Of a DNA stretch of 64,000 nucleotides, positions 63,742-64,000 are shown one piece after another. A program made the translations under genes and the position numbers. Source of the DNA: Vespa crabro (taxonomy: Eukaryota > Arthropoda > Insecta > Hymenoptera > Vespidae); the NCBI RefSeq assembly GCF_910589235.1, contig NC_060963.1, positions 5,364,501 to 5,428,500 of the forward strand. The letters run 5' to 3'. The notes below the pieces were generated by a model, which made no database searches, was not told the DNA's origin, and saw only the letters and a program-made list of their open reading frames with translations. Position 1 is the first letter of the stretch. The number at the start of each line of letters is the position of its first letter.

Positions 63742-63862
63742 TCAATTCACTTTTACACGGACTACAGTCTGTAAACTTAAAAATAAGAAATCACAAAGCA
63801 CACGAATCGCAAATGTATCGAATTAAATCCGAACTTCGTAAGTTTACCTGAATAGTCGCCAT
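63742..63862 (-). promoter_or_regulatory. RPTOR: spliced upstream ORF in the RPTOR leader
   Basis: An ATG at 63860-63862 begins MATIQ and reaches a consensus donor CAG|GTAAAC (exon edge 63848). The next acceptor (TTTTTAAGTTTACAG, exon edge 63768) continues the frame as TVVRVKVN and ends at TGA 63742-63744, before the main ATG at 63675. If transcription starts upstream of 63862, this 13-codon frame would precede the raptor ORF. In the main frame an in-frame TGA (at about 63729) precedes the raptor ATG, so the two cannot be one longer N-terminus. Confidence 0.5.
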
Positions 63863-64000
63863 GATAAAATTCCATGCGACTCATACTATCAGGTTGGCCA
63901 ATAATAATATAATCGATGAATTTCTCTACAAGTTAGATTAGTTTCTTTGTTGCATCTATTGGCAACAAAATTACAAGTTTGTTGGGAGATATCAATTATG
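63863..64000. other. sequence upstream of RPTOR
   Basis: No feature recognised. This is the likely promoter side of RPTOR, cut by the window edge. Confidence 0.4.

Overview
This window looks like nuclear DNA from an insect, most likely a hymenopteran (bee, wasp or ant). It is very AT-rich and has short spliced exons with GT-AG introns, often 60-120 bp long. It is full of microsatellites and holds DNA-transposon relics of mariner and hAT type. All seven protein-coding genes are recognisable metazoan orthologues or family members. The species call is an inference. No bacterial, phage, CRISPR or plasmid feature was seen.

Layout, left to right: (1) positions below 274 up to 1979, minus strand: 5' part of ethanolamine phosphotransferase 1 (SELENOI/EPT1), cut by the window edge. 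(2) 2858-5959, minus: GPATCH1, complete in four exons, 951 aa. (3) 6711-8561, minus: an unnamed BTB/C2H2 zinc-finger protein, five exons, 422 aa. (4) 11161-17833, minus: RBM39 (Caper) splicing factor, eight exons, 525 aa, with a long first intron that contains a candidate poison exon. (5) 20105-39719, plus: the giant E3 ubiquitin ligase HUWE1, reconstructed as 53 coding exons and 4,166 aa. (6) 45152-52028, minus: a wunen-like phospholipid phosphatase, seven exons, 296 aa. (7) 56613-63675, minus: RPTOR (raptor, mTORC1 scaffold), 22 exons, 1,273 aa. Every complete model keeps its reading frame across all proposed splice junctions and ends at a stop codon, which is the main internal check on the coordinates.

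These genes do not form an operon. They are housekeeping genes for phospholipid synthesis, splicing, ubiquitination, lipid phosphate turnover and TOR signalling. RBM39 and HUWE1 are head to head across a CpG-richer interval that probably holds both promoters. HUWE1 and the phosphatase converge.

I found no convincing undescribed biological system. The most interesting signals are regulatory or structural: a 96-nt exon-like block with an in-frame stop in RBM39 intron 1 (candidate autoregulatory poison exon), a 42-nt in-frame candidate exon in the same intron, a HUWE1 HECT catalytic-cysteine codon split by the last intron, a hAT-type MITE with an 8-bp target duplication in a HUWE1 intron, an 82-bp palindromic mariner-type MITE in RBM39, another inverted-repeat element in RPTOR, and a short spliced upstream ORF ahead of RPTOR.
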